From Polyangiaceae bacterium (GTDB taxonomy: Bacteria > Myxococcota > Polyangia > Polyangiales > Polyangiaceae), in NCBI GenBank assembly GCA_025936205.1, contig JAICTU010000313.1:1-10971 (forward strand): DNA of 10,971 nt. Direction: 5' to 3'. The notes beneath the pieces are model-generated. The model saw only the letters and a program-made list of their open reading frames with translations. It was not told the DNA's origin and made no database searches. Below are positions 5,348 through 10,971 of the stretch, piece after piece; the first letter of the stretch is position 1; the number at the start of each line of letters is the position of its first letter. The position numbers and the translations under genes are program-made.

Positions 5348-6793
5348 ATGGCAGAGCCGCTAGCGCCGCGTCCGCGGCCTCAGTTGCGCCTGCTCACGGG
5401 CGGCGCGCCCGCCACGGATTCGAACTACAGCGATCCGGAGCTGTTCGACGGCATCGTGCGCGGTGACGAGCGTGTCGCCTCCGCGCTGTATCGCCGGCTG
5501 CTGCCGGAGGTCGAGCGCGCGCTGAGCGGTGTGCTGGAGCGCCGCGATGGCAAGCAAGACGAGCTGGTGCGGGAGAGCTTCGAGCGCATGATCGTGATCG
5601 TCTCGCGCCGCCGCTACGCCGAGGCTTGCAATCTCGAGAGCTGGGCGGGCGCCGTCGCCGCGCAGGTGGCGCTCGCCCGATTGCGCGCGCGCCTGCGCCG
5701 CAACACGCAGCCGGTAGCGCTCGTGGCTCCCGGCGTGGGGCGCTCGGGCGTGGTGCCCTCCGGCTCGGAGCGCGGGGCCGCTCAGCGCCGCGCGCTCGAA
5801 TGGTTGCGGGTGAGCGTCGCACGGCTCGCCCCGGCGCGCGCGGAGGTCGTGGTGTTGCACGATCTGATGCGCCATCCACTGGCGGAGATCGCGACCCTGA
5901 TGCGGCTCTCCGTCGCGGCAACCCAGTCGCGCCTGGTGCGCGCGCACAAGGATCTGACGCTGGCCTGGCTGGAGCAGGGCTCGCTGGCGGAGAGCAAAGC
6001 CGGGAGTGAAGGCGAGAGCTCGAGCAAGCCTGCCCCGCTGCCCGATCTCGAAGAGCTGTTCTCGGTCTGGCGCGGGCAGTTCCGCGAGCGGGCGCGCTCT
6101 TCCAGCATCGCGCCTGGCGGCAGCCGCGTGCTCGTGCGCGCGCTGCGCCTGGTTGCGCGCCGGCGCCGGCGCATCCAGCAGTTGAGCACGGCGGCGCTCG
6201 GCGCGGCCGCGATCCTGACCGCGCTCGGCGTGGGCTTCGGCATCTGGTTCGCGCAGCGGCGGCTGAGTGGCGATGCCGAGCGTCCACGCGCCGAGTCGCG
6301 GGTGTTGCTCGGCGCCGTGCAGGGCGAGGTCTCCGTGAGCGATCGCCAGGGCCACGCGGCGGGCGGCTATGCCTCGCTCTCCGAAGGCTATGGCCTGCGC
6401 ACCGACGAAGGCACGGCGCGCCTCGGCTTCTCCAGCGGCGCTGCCGTCAGCGTCTCCGACCACAGCCGCCTCGCCATCCTGTCGACACAGGAAACGGAGG
6501 TCTTCTTCCTCGGCACCGGGCGCGTCGAGGTCGACTTGCCGGATCTCGCGCTGGGCGGCAGCTTCGCCATCGAGACGCCGGACACCCATTTGACCTCGCA
6601 CGCCGCGCGCTTTCTGATCTCGGTGGATCCGATCGGGAATACATCCACGCACGTCGAGGTGCGCTCCGGCAGCGTCTCGGTCCGCTATGCCGGTCATGAC
6701 CTCGAGCTCAGGGCCGGGCAGTCCTGGCCTTCGCCGATCTCGACGGTAGACAGCGATTCAGAAGGCCCGATTCAGAAGGAGACCGAGCAGTAG
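5348..6793 (+). CDS. ECF-type sigma factor fused to a transmembrane FecR-like domain
   Basis: One 481-aa chain combines parts that are usually separate proteins. Residues about 30-118 look like sigma region 2: DPELFDGIVRGDE, then DELVRESFERM, which corresponds to the usual 'EDLVQETF', then LARLRARLRR. Residues about 150-205 look like region 4 with the helix-turn-helix: LAPARAEVVVLHDL, HPLAEIATLMRLSVAATQSR, LVRAHKDL. A 65-75 residue linker follows, then RRRRR and one membrane helix (about 278-302), then a FecR-like domain (about 318-463) ending RAGQSWP. The sigma part would be cytoplasmic and the FecR part periplasmic. In classical systems FecI sigma and FecR are distinct; a sigma/anti-sigma hybrid (IutY) is known in Pseudomonas putida. 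By analogy the sigma half might be freed by proteolysis (inference). The FecR core lacks the usual G-T (ARF where the paralogue has GTGF). No TonB receptor is seen nearby. The domain order is well supported; activity is not. Confidence 0.88.
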   Translation: MAEPLAPRPRPQLRLLTGGAPATDSNYSDPELFDGIVRGDERVASALYRRLLPEVERALSGVLERRDGKQDELVRESFERMIVIVSRRRYAEACNLESWAGAVAAQVALARLRARLRRNTQPVALVAPGVGRSGVVPSGSERGAAQRRALEWLRVSVARLAPARAEVVVLHDLMRHPLAEIATLMRLSVAATQSRLVRAHKDLTLAWLEQGSLAESKAGSEGESSSKPAPLPDLEELFSVWRGQFRERARSSSIAPGGSRVLVRALRLVARRRRRIQQLSTAALGAAAILTALGVGFGIWFAQRRLSGDAERPRAESRVLLGAVQGEVSVSDRQGHAAGGYASLSEGYGLRTDEGTARLGFSSGAAVSVSDHSRLAILSTQETEVFFLGTGRVEVDLPDLALGGSFAIETPDTHLTSHAARFLISVDPIGNTSTHVEVRSGSVSVRYAGHDLELRAGQSWPSPISTVDSDSEGPIQKETEQ

Positions 6794-6835
6794 CCTCCAC
6801 ACCTCGCGCCCCGTCTGCTATGGGGTAGGCCGTCT

Positions 6836-6849
6836 CGGGCGGTCGCCCG
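6836..6849 (+). promoter_or_regulatory. Small hairpin directly before the dedA-like ribosome site
   Basis: CGGGC-GGTC-GCCCG is a 5-bp stem with a tetraloop that ends one base before the GGAGGAG ribosome-binding site (6851-6857). It could affect translation or mRNA ends between the sigma-FecR gene and the DedA gene. In such GC-rich DNA it may also be chance. Confidence 0.25.
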
Positions 6850-6863
6850 GGGAGGAGCTTCGT

Positions 6864-7520
6864 TTGTCGGTCTTGCTTCAGTTCTTCGACGTCCTGCGCC
6901 ACCTCGACCAGCACCTGGCAGAGTGGTCTCAGCAGCTCGGCGGCTGGCTCTACCTGGCCCTGTTCGCGATCATCTTCGCCGAGACGGGGCTGGTGGTGAC
7001 GCCGTTCTTGCCGGGCGACTCGCTGTTGTTCGCGGTGGGCGCGCTGTGCGCCGTACAGGGCTCTGCGCTCAACGTCGCCGTCATCGTTCCGCTGTTGCTC
7101 GTCGCAGCGGTGCTGGGCGACGCCGTCAATTACGCGATCGGGCGCACTCTCGGGCCCAAGGTGTTCACGACGGAAAGCTCGCGCTTCTTGAACAAGAAGC
7201 ACCTGCTGCGCACGCAGGAGTTCTACGAGCGCTACGGCGGCAAGACGATCATCATCGCGCGCTTCGTGCCGATCGTGCGCACCTTCGCGCCATTCGTGGC
7301 CGGCATCGGGCAGATGCGTTATCGGCGCTTTCTCGCGTTCAATCTGGTTGGAGCGCTGTTGTGGGTGGGCTTGATCGTGCCGATCGGCTACGCCGTCGGC
7401 AACAACCCCCTGATCAAGAAGAACTTCTCGATTGTGGTCTTTCTGATCATCGGCATCAGCGTGCTGCCGGCCGCGATCGAGCTGCTGCGCGAACGCAAGG
7501 CGCGCCGCGTCGCAGCCTGA
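6864..7520 (+). CDS. DedA-family (VTT domain) membrane protein
   Basis: This 218-aa inner-membrane protein begins at a TTG, set by a perfect GGAGGAG (6851-6857) with 6 bases of spacing. Family hallmarks are visible. The first is FAETGLVVTPFLPGDSLLF at about residues 37-55, whose acidic E and PGD motif are typical. The second is the region IIIARFVPIVRTFAPFVAGI at about 132-151, with its Arg residues and the re-entrant AG segment. These are followed by hydrophobic helices and a basic C-terminus. Length fits the family (about 200-220 aa). DedA/DUF368-type proteins act in proton-dependent membrane homeostasis and, as shown for some members, in undecaprenyl-phosphate or phospholipid scrambling. 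The gene starts 70 bases after the sigma-FecR fusion, with no terminator-like U-run between them, so co-transcription is possible. The specific lipid substrate cannot be read from sequence. Confidence 0.93.
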   Translation: MSVLLQFFDVLRHLDQHLAEWSQQLGGWLYLALFAIIFAETGLVVTPFLPGDSLLFAVGALCAVQGSALNVAVIVPLLLVAAVLGDAVNYAIGRTLGPKVFTTESSRFLNKKHLLRTQEFYERYGGKTIIIARFVPIVRTFAPFVAGIGQMRYRRFLAFNLVGALLWVGLIVPIGYAVGNNPLIKKNFSIVVFLIIGISVLPAAIELLRERKARRVAA

Positions 7521-7696
7521 GGGGCGCCGAGGGCTCGAGCGCGCGCCTGTCTCCCTGGCAAAGACCCGGGGAGGCCTGACAGAATGGCAGGCGAGCGCGC
7601 CGATCCCAGGCGTGGTCGAAGGCCAAATTTACCGGCATTTTTGCGGTTTCGGCCCCTTGTGGGCGCATGGCACGTGGCTTGCTCCAAGGTCTGCGC

Positions 7697-8356
7697 ATGT
7701 CCGCGAGCCTTGCTTCCAGCCTGCGTGCCGACTTCGAACCGCGCTCTTCCGTCTATTCGCGCCCGCGCCTCGCGCTGGTCCCGCCAGCGCCCGCGCTGCT
7801 GACGCAGGCGGAGCCTGCACGGGAACAGACCACAGCTGACGCGTGCGCGAAGCGCGCGCCCACACAGGGCGAGCTGGTCGCGCTGATGCCGGGTCTGCGC
7901 CGGCGTGCGCTGCGCTGGTGCCGCGACGCCGCACGCGCCGACGACCTGGTGCAGGAGACGCTGCTGCGCGCCTGCCGCCACGGCGACAAGTTCGAGAATG
8001 AAGGCCACCTGCAGGCGTGGGCGCACACCGTGCTGCACAACCTGCTCGTCTCGCGCGGCCGCCGCGATCGCAGCGCGCGGCGCGCCCTGGGCGTGCTGGG
8101 CGCCACGCTGGCCGAGGGCGTCACGGGCTGGAGCGCGCCGGCGCCCTCCTTCTTGCTGCCCAGCCTGGAGCGCGCGCTCGACAGCTTGCCGGAGCCGTTC
8201 AGCAGCACGCTGCGCCTCGTCGATCTCGAAGAGCACAGCTACGCCGAGGCGGCGGTCTTGCTGGGCGTGCCCGTTGGTACGGTGATGAGCCGCCTGTTCC
8301 GCGGACGCCGGCGCCTGGCGCAGGCGCTGGTCGCGGCCGAAGGCGCCGGCGCCTGA
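7697..8356 (+). CDS. Stand-alone ECF-type RNA polymerase sigma factor
   Basis: This 219-aa protein directs RNA polymerase to a specific promoter set. Its first 55 residues are a Pro/Ala-rich extension unrelated to the sigma fold. Region 2 covers about 60-125: ADDLVQETLLRACR, the typical core-binding helix, then LQAWAHTVLHNLLVSRGRR. Region 4 covers about 155-210: LDSLPEPFSSTLRLVDLEEH, then YAEAAVLLGVPVGTVMSRLF, with the helix-turn-helix GVPVGTVMSRL. The ATG at 7697 has AAGG 7 bases upstream (7686-7689). An in-frame ATG at 7667 is possible but has no good ribosome site. No zinc-finger or other anti-sigma gene is adjacent, so control may be by transcription, by the N-terminal extension, or by a distant partner. 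A more AT-rich patch precedes it (about 7620-7650), perhaps holding the promoter. Confidence 0.92.
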   Translation: MSASLASSLRADFEPRSSVYSRPRLALVPPAPALLTQAEPAREQTTADACAKRAPTQGELVALMPGLRRRALRWCRDAARADDLVQETLLRACRHGDKFENEGHLQAWAHTVLHNLLVSRGRRDRSARRALGVLGATLAEGVTGWSAPAPSFLLPSLERALDSLPEPFSSTLRLVDLEEHSYAEAAVLLGVPVGTVMSRLFRGRRRLAQALVAAEGAGA

Positions 8357-8424
8357 GCAGCGAAGAGGCTTGGGCTCGGCATTGCGCGTCCTTTCGCGAC
8401 GCCAGGATGAGCCCATTGTGGCGG

Positions 8425-8444
8425 GGCGGGCCATTTTGGCCGCC
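8425..8444 (+). terminator. Hairpin after the sigma gene
   Basis: GGC-g-GGCC, loop ATTTT, GGCC-GCC forms a 7-bp stem with one bulged G, 69 bases after the sigma stop and 28 bases before the next start. There is no T-run after it. It may be a weak terminator or an operator for the downstream gene. Confidence 0.3.
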
Positions 8445-8471
8445 GGTCGCGCCTGCTGCTAAGAGCCAGGC

Positions 8472-8999
8472 ATGGCAGCACGCAAGGCGAGCGGCTCCGG
8501 CGATCCGATGGCGGAGCTCCGAGCGTTTGGTCTGACGTATCCGGGTGCCCACACCAAGAGCCCCTGGCCCGGTCATCTCGATCTGGCGGTGAAGGACAAG
8601 ACCTTCGCATATCTGAGCGCGCCCGGAGATCCGTTCAAGCTCTCCTGCAAGCTACCGCAGTCGAGTGAAGAGGCGCTGACGCTGCCGTTCACGTCGCCCA
8701 CGCCCTACGGGCTCGGCAAGAGCGGCTGGGTCACGGCGGAGCTGCCCGAGGGCTCCGTACCGCTGGAGCTGTTCAAGGCGTGGATCGACGAGAGCTACCG
8801 CGCGCAGGCGCCCAAGCGGCTGGTGGCAGGCCTGGGGCAGGGGGGCGAGCAGGCCGCCGACGCTGTCCCAGCGGCAAACAAACCGCGGCCGGTGGCCAAG
8901 AAGCGCACCGCCAGGCAACGCCCCGCGGCGAAGCCCGCGGCCCGATCGCGCGCAGCGCAGCGGAAATCCGCGAAGAAAGCCCCCGCTCGCGCCCGCTAG
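8472..8999 (+). CDS. MmcQ/YjbR-family protein with basic Lys/Ala/Arg tail
   Basis: This 175-aa protein has two parts. Residues about 15-115 match the MmcQ/YjbR fold: a start like LRAFGLTYPGAHTKSPWPGH, then VKDKTFAYLS, then PFTSPTPYGLGKSGWV, and a last helix with LFKAWIDESYRAQAPKRLV. YjbR is described as a CyaY-like double-wing fold, often annotated as DNA-binding, but a reaction is not established. Residues about 122-175 form a low-complexity basic tail (AKKRTARQRPAAKPAAR and SAKKAPARAR), like histone H1 C-termini and other bacterial Lys/Ala-rich tails, and likely to bind DNA non-specifically. The ATG at 8472 is preceded by a modest AAGAG site. The family call is good; the nucleoid role is inferred from composition. 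Confidence 0.85.
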   Translation: MAARKASGSGDPMAELRAFGLTYPGAHTKSPWPGHLDLAVKDKTFAYLSAPGDPFKLSCKLPQSSEEALTLPFTSPTPYGLGKSGWVTAELPEGSVPLELFKAWIDESYRAQAPKRLVAGLGQGGEQAADAVPAANKPRPVAKKRTARQRPAAKPAARSRAAQRKSAKKAPARAR

Positions 9000-9036
9000 A
9001 TTCGAGCGCCGCCCTGGGTGTAGAACAGCAGCACCC

Positions 9037-10260
9037 ATGTACGAACCTACCGATCGAAGCGCCCAGATTCAGCGCCGGTCGCTGGTCGTGCTGGCGCTGG
9101 GAACGACGCTCCTCTTCATCTGGATCATCTGGGACTTCCTGCTCGCGCTGCTGATGGCGGCGATCCTGAGCGGCATGTTCCACCCGCTCTACCGGCGCAT
9201 CGCCCGCCGCCTCGGCTACCGCCGGGGCTGGGCCGCCGCGCTGACCGTGGGCGGGGTGCTGCTCGTGGTGATCGCGCCAGTTGTCGTTTTTCTGGTCATG
9301 GTCGCCGACCAGGTGATTCAGCTGAGCAAGATCGCGCGGCCCTGGGTGGAGGCCAATGCGGGCCGATTCACCCAGCTCGATCGACTGTTCGATCGCCTGC
9401 CACAGCTGCGCGTGCTCCGGCCCTATCGCGATCAAATCATGCCCAAGCTGGGAGAGCTCGCTTCCGAGCTGGGCAGCCTGTCGGTCGCGTTCGTGACCGA
9501 AGCCGCGCGTCAGACCGCGACCTTCGCGCTGATGCTGTTCGTGGCGCTGTACGCCATGTACTTCTTCTTGAAGGACGGCAAGTCCGTGCTCGACAAGATG
9601 CTGTACTACGTGCCGCTGCCGCCCGAGCAGGAGACGCGCATGCTCGAGCGCTTCATGAGCGTGTCGCGGGCCACCATCAAGGGCACGATCATCATCGGCT
9701 CGGTGCAAGGCGCCCTCGGCGGCATCTCGTTCTGGGTGGCGGGCATCAACGGCGCGGCCGTGTGGGGCACGATGATGGCGGTGCTCTCGGCGATCCCCGG
9801 CCTCGGGCACGCGCTGGTCTGGGTGCCGGTCACCGTGTACCTCGCGCTGAGCGGGCAGTGGAGCGCCGCCATCGGCCTCTTCGTCTGGAACGCGTTCGTG
9901 GTGGGCTCAGTGGATAATTTCTTGCGGCCGTGGCTGGTCGGCAAGGACACGGAGCTGCCCGATATCGTGATCCTGGTCTCGACGCTCGGCGGACTGGTGC
10001 TGTTTGGTCCGCTCGGCTTCATCGTGGGACCGATCGTGGCCGCGCTGTTCGTTACTGTCTGGGAGTTGTACGGCGCAGCGTTCGCGGATCTGTTGCCGCC
10101 CGCCCCACCGGCTCCGGCGTCGGTAGCGGAGTTCACCAGCACTTATCCGCCGCCGCCGGTCGAGCCGAGGCGGGCGTCCCGCACCGATTCGGAGCCGCCC
10201 CCCAGCGAAGGGCCTCCGAGCACGGTGCCACCGTCCTTGCCGCGCACTCGGCCGAAGTGA
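9037..10260 (+). CDS. AI-2E-family membrane transporter (PF01594-type permease)
   Basis: This 407-aa inner-membrane protein has about eight hydrophobic segments. N-terminal helices lie at about 15-50 ([20 protein letters not shown]) and 64-92. A soluble stretch of about 60 residues ([20 protein letters not shown] onward) follows, as is normal for the family. Then comes the conserved C-terminal half: [33 protein letters not shown], and the family mark [20 protein letters not shown] followed by [20 protein letters not shown]. Members export small molecules (AI-2 by TqsA) or exchange Na+ or H+; the substrate cannot be told here. The last 60 residues are a Pro/Ser/Arg-rich, probably cytoplasmic, tail not typical of the family. 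The start is 37 bases after the YjbR stop, with no clear Shine-Dalgarno sequence. Confidence 0.93.
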   Translation: MYEPTDRSAQIQRRSLVVLALGTTLLFIWIIWDFLLALLMAAILSGMFHPLYRRIARRLGYRRGWAAALTVGGVLLVVIAPVVVFLVMVADQVIQLSKIARPWVEANAGRFTQLDRLFDRLPQLRVLRPYRDQIMPKLGELASELGSLSVAFVTEAARQTATFALMLFVALYAMYFFLKDGKSVLDKMLYYVPLPPEQETRMLERFMSVSRATIKGTIIIGSVQGALGGISFWVAGINGAAVWGTMMAVLSAIPGLGHALVWVPVTVYLALSGQWSAAIGLFVWNAFVVGSVDNFLRPWLVGKDTELPDIVILVSTLGGLVLFGPLGFIVGPIVAALFVTVWELYGAAFADLLPPAPPAPASVAEFTSTYPPPPVEPRRASRTDSEPPPSEGPPSTVPPSLPRTRPK

Positions 10261-10263
10261 GCT

Positions 10264-10288
10264 GCCCCGCCGTTCAGGCTTGCGGGGC
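10264..10288 (+). terminator. Hairpin after the AI-2E-family gene, probable terminator
   Basis: A perfect 7-bp stem GCCCCGC/GCGGGGC with an 11-base loop starts three bases after the stop codon and extends by two more pairs beyond a T-T mismatch. The position directly behind the gene suits a terminator, though no T-run follows. Confidence 0.4.
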
Positions 10289-10315
10289 TGCGGCGCCTGG
10301 GACCAGACTCAAACG

Positions 10316-10777
10316 ATGCGGCGGCCTGTACTGCTCCTGCGCAGCGTGAAGCTGTCCTGCCTGCTCGTCCCCGCGGGAGGGCTGGCAGCCGGCGGCTTCT
10401 TCGCCTGCGGCAACAGCGACGACCCGGCCGCTCCGACCACGGCGGCGTGCCCGATCCTCTCGTACGACTGTCCCGCGGAGCTGCCGAGCTACGCCAACGT
10501 GGTGGGGCCGCTCTTCGACGCGCACTGCAATCAGTGTCACAACGGCGCGGAACCGACCGGGCCCTGGCCGCTGAAGAATCCGATCGACATCGGGGACTGG
10601 TCGCTCTCGATCAAGGCCGACCTCGAGGACTGCCTGATGCCGCCGCCGGACAGCAAGGCGCCGCTCAGCGACGCCGATCGCCAGACGATGCACGACTGGC
10701 TCTCGTGCGGCGCGCCACTAGGCTTCCGACCGTGGTCGACGCGGACCACCCAGTCGCCCCCGCACCCTGGAGGTCCG
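10316..10777 (+). CDS. c-type cytochrome-like lipoprotein, no stop before pyc
   Basis: From the ATG at 10316 the frame encodes a hydrophobic signal region ending in GGFFAC (putative lipid Cys31). A short spacer follows, then a mono-haem c-type domain: GPLFDAHC, the haem motif C71-N-Q-C74-H75, LEDCLMPPP with Met108 as a possible axial ligand, and [18 protein letters not shown]. Homologous domains usually end within a few residues of 'W...CGAP', but here the frame has no stop and continues for about 20 residues into the pyruvate carboxylase start at 10778. A TAG does occur at 10719-10721, right after the CGAP codons, in the +1 frame. The end given here is the base before the pyc ATG and is a convention. 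Domain type matches that of the gene at 2437-3249. The ribosome site is weak. The gene was found by translating the frame by hand. Confidence 0.75.
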
Positions 10778-10971
10778 ATGTTCCGCAAGGTTCTCGTCGC
10801 CAACCGAGGCGAGATCGCCGTCCGAGCCTTCCGGGCCGCGACGGAGCTCGGCGCCCGCACGGTCGCCGTCTTCCCGTACGAGGACCGCAAGAGCGAGCAC
10901 CGCCTCAAGGCGGACGAGGCCTACCAGATCGGCGAGGAGGGGCATCCCGTCCGCGCCTACCTCGACCACGA
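10778..10971 (+). CDS. pyc: Pyruvate carboxylase, N-terminal part (runs off right edge)
   Basis: The first 64 residues are visible: [18 protein letters not shown], then [16 protein letters not shown], then [21 protein letters not shown]. This is the start of the biotin carboxylase domain, and the tyrosine-rich PYED and GHPVRAYL variants fit pyruvate carboxylase better than acetyl-CoA carboxylase AccC. The enzyme makes oxaloacetate from pyruvate, bicarbonate and ATP, feeding the TCA cycle and gluconeogenesis in the cytoplasm. GGAGG (10769-10773), four bases before the ATG, supports an independent start. The frame upstream is nevertheless open and continuous with the cytochrome-like lipoprotein. 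The other domains (carboxyltransferase, biotin carrier) lie outside the window. Confidence 0.9.
   Translation, partial: MFRKVLVANRGEIAVRAFRAATELGARTVAVFPYEDRKSEHRLKADEAYQIGEEGHPVRAYLDH

Noticed and set aside
5360..6697. 445-aa minus-strand open frame opposite the sigma-FecR fusion
   Set aside because: It is the antisense shadow of a gene with clear sigma and FecR motifs; its composition is typical of reverse-strand GC-rich frames.
7584..7802. Small 72-aa plus-strand frame with GGGAGG upstream
   Set aside because: It is Arg-rich, has no domain and overlaps the start of the sigma gene in another frame.
9015..9037. TGGGTG/CACCCA hairpin reaching the AI-2E start codon, as an RNA switch
   Set aside because: Six pairs with an 11-base loop is within chance for this composition, and there is no ribosome site to sequester.

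Overview
The window is high-GC, densely coded bacterial DNA. It looks like a myxobacterium-type genome (phylum Myxococcota, perhaps the Polyangia). That assignment rests on gene content rather than a marker gene: sigma factors and FecR-domain proteins in several copies, Cys-rich repeat lipoproteins, low-complexity mono-haem c-type lipoproteins, a decayed Ser/Thr kinase, and frequent TTG starts with good Shine-Dalgarno sequences.

Left part (1-3280, plus strand). The window opens inside a gene for a membrane-anchored FecR-like protein with a TPR-like C-terminus. It is coupled by an ATGA overlap to a secreted Cys-rich repeat lipoprotein. A 675-base stretch without an intact gene follows. It holds a hairpin after the lipoprotein stop and, on the minus strand, a frameshifted and catalytically dead remnant of a Ser/Thr protein kinase. 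Next is a TTG-start lipoprotein with an Asp run, four exact 15-bp repeats (NQAGG) and a C-terminal CxxCH domain.

Middle part (3352-7520). A 505-aa lipoprotein of unknown function lies on the minus strand. It is separated by a 478-base divergent region containing two strong hairpins from the most unusual gene here: one polypeptide carrying an ECF-type sigma factor, a transmembrane helix and a periplasmic FecR-like domain. Its FecR half is clearly related to the gene at the left edge, so the window holds two members of one family. A DedA-family membrane protein follows 70 bases downstream and may be co-transcribed.

Right part (7697-10971, plus strand). This holds a stand-alone ECF-type sigma factor with no recognisable anti-sigma partner, an MmcQ/YjbR-fold protein with a histone-H1-like basic tail, and an AI-2E-family permease with a Pro-rich tail. 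A second mono-haem c-type cytochrome-like lipoprotein then reads, with no stop codon, in frame into the start of pyruvate carboxylase (pyc), which runs off the right edge.

Taken together, the region is rich in envelope and signalling genes rather than being one pathway. The sigma-FecR fusion, its FecR-TPR paralogue and the surrounding lipoproteins could form an envelope-sensing module, but only the domain architectures are seen; the functional link is inferred. No tRNA, rRNA, CRISPR array, insertion sequence or phage gene was recognised.
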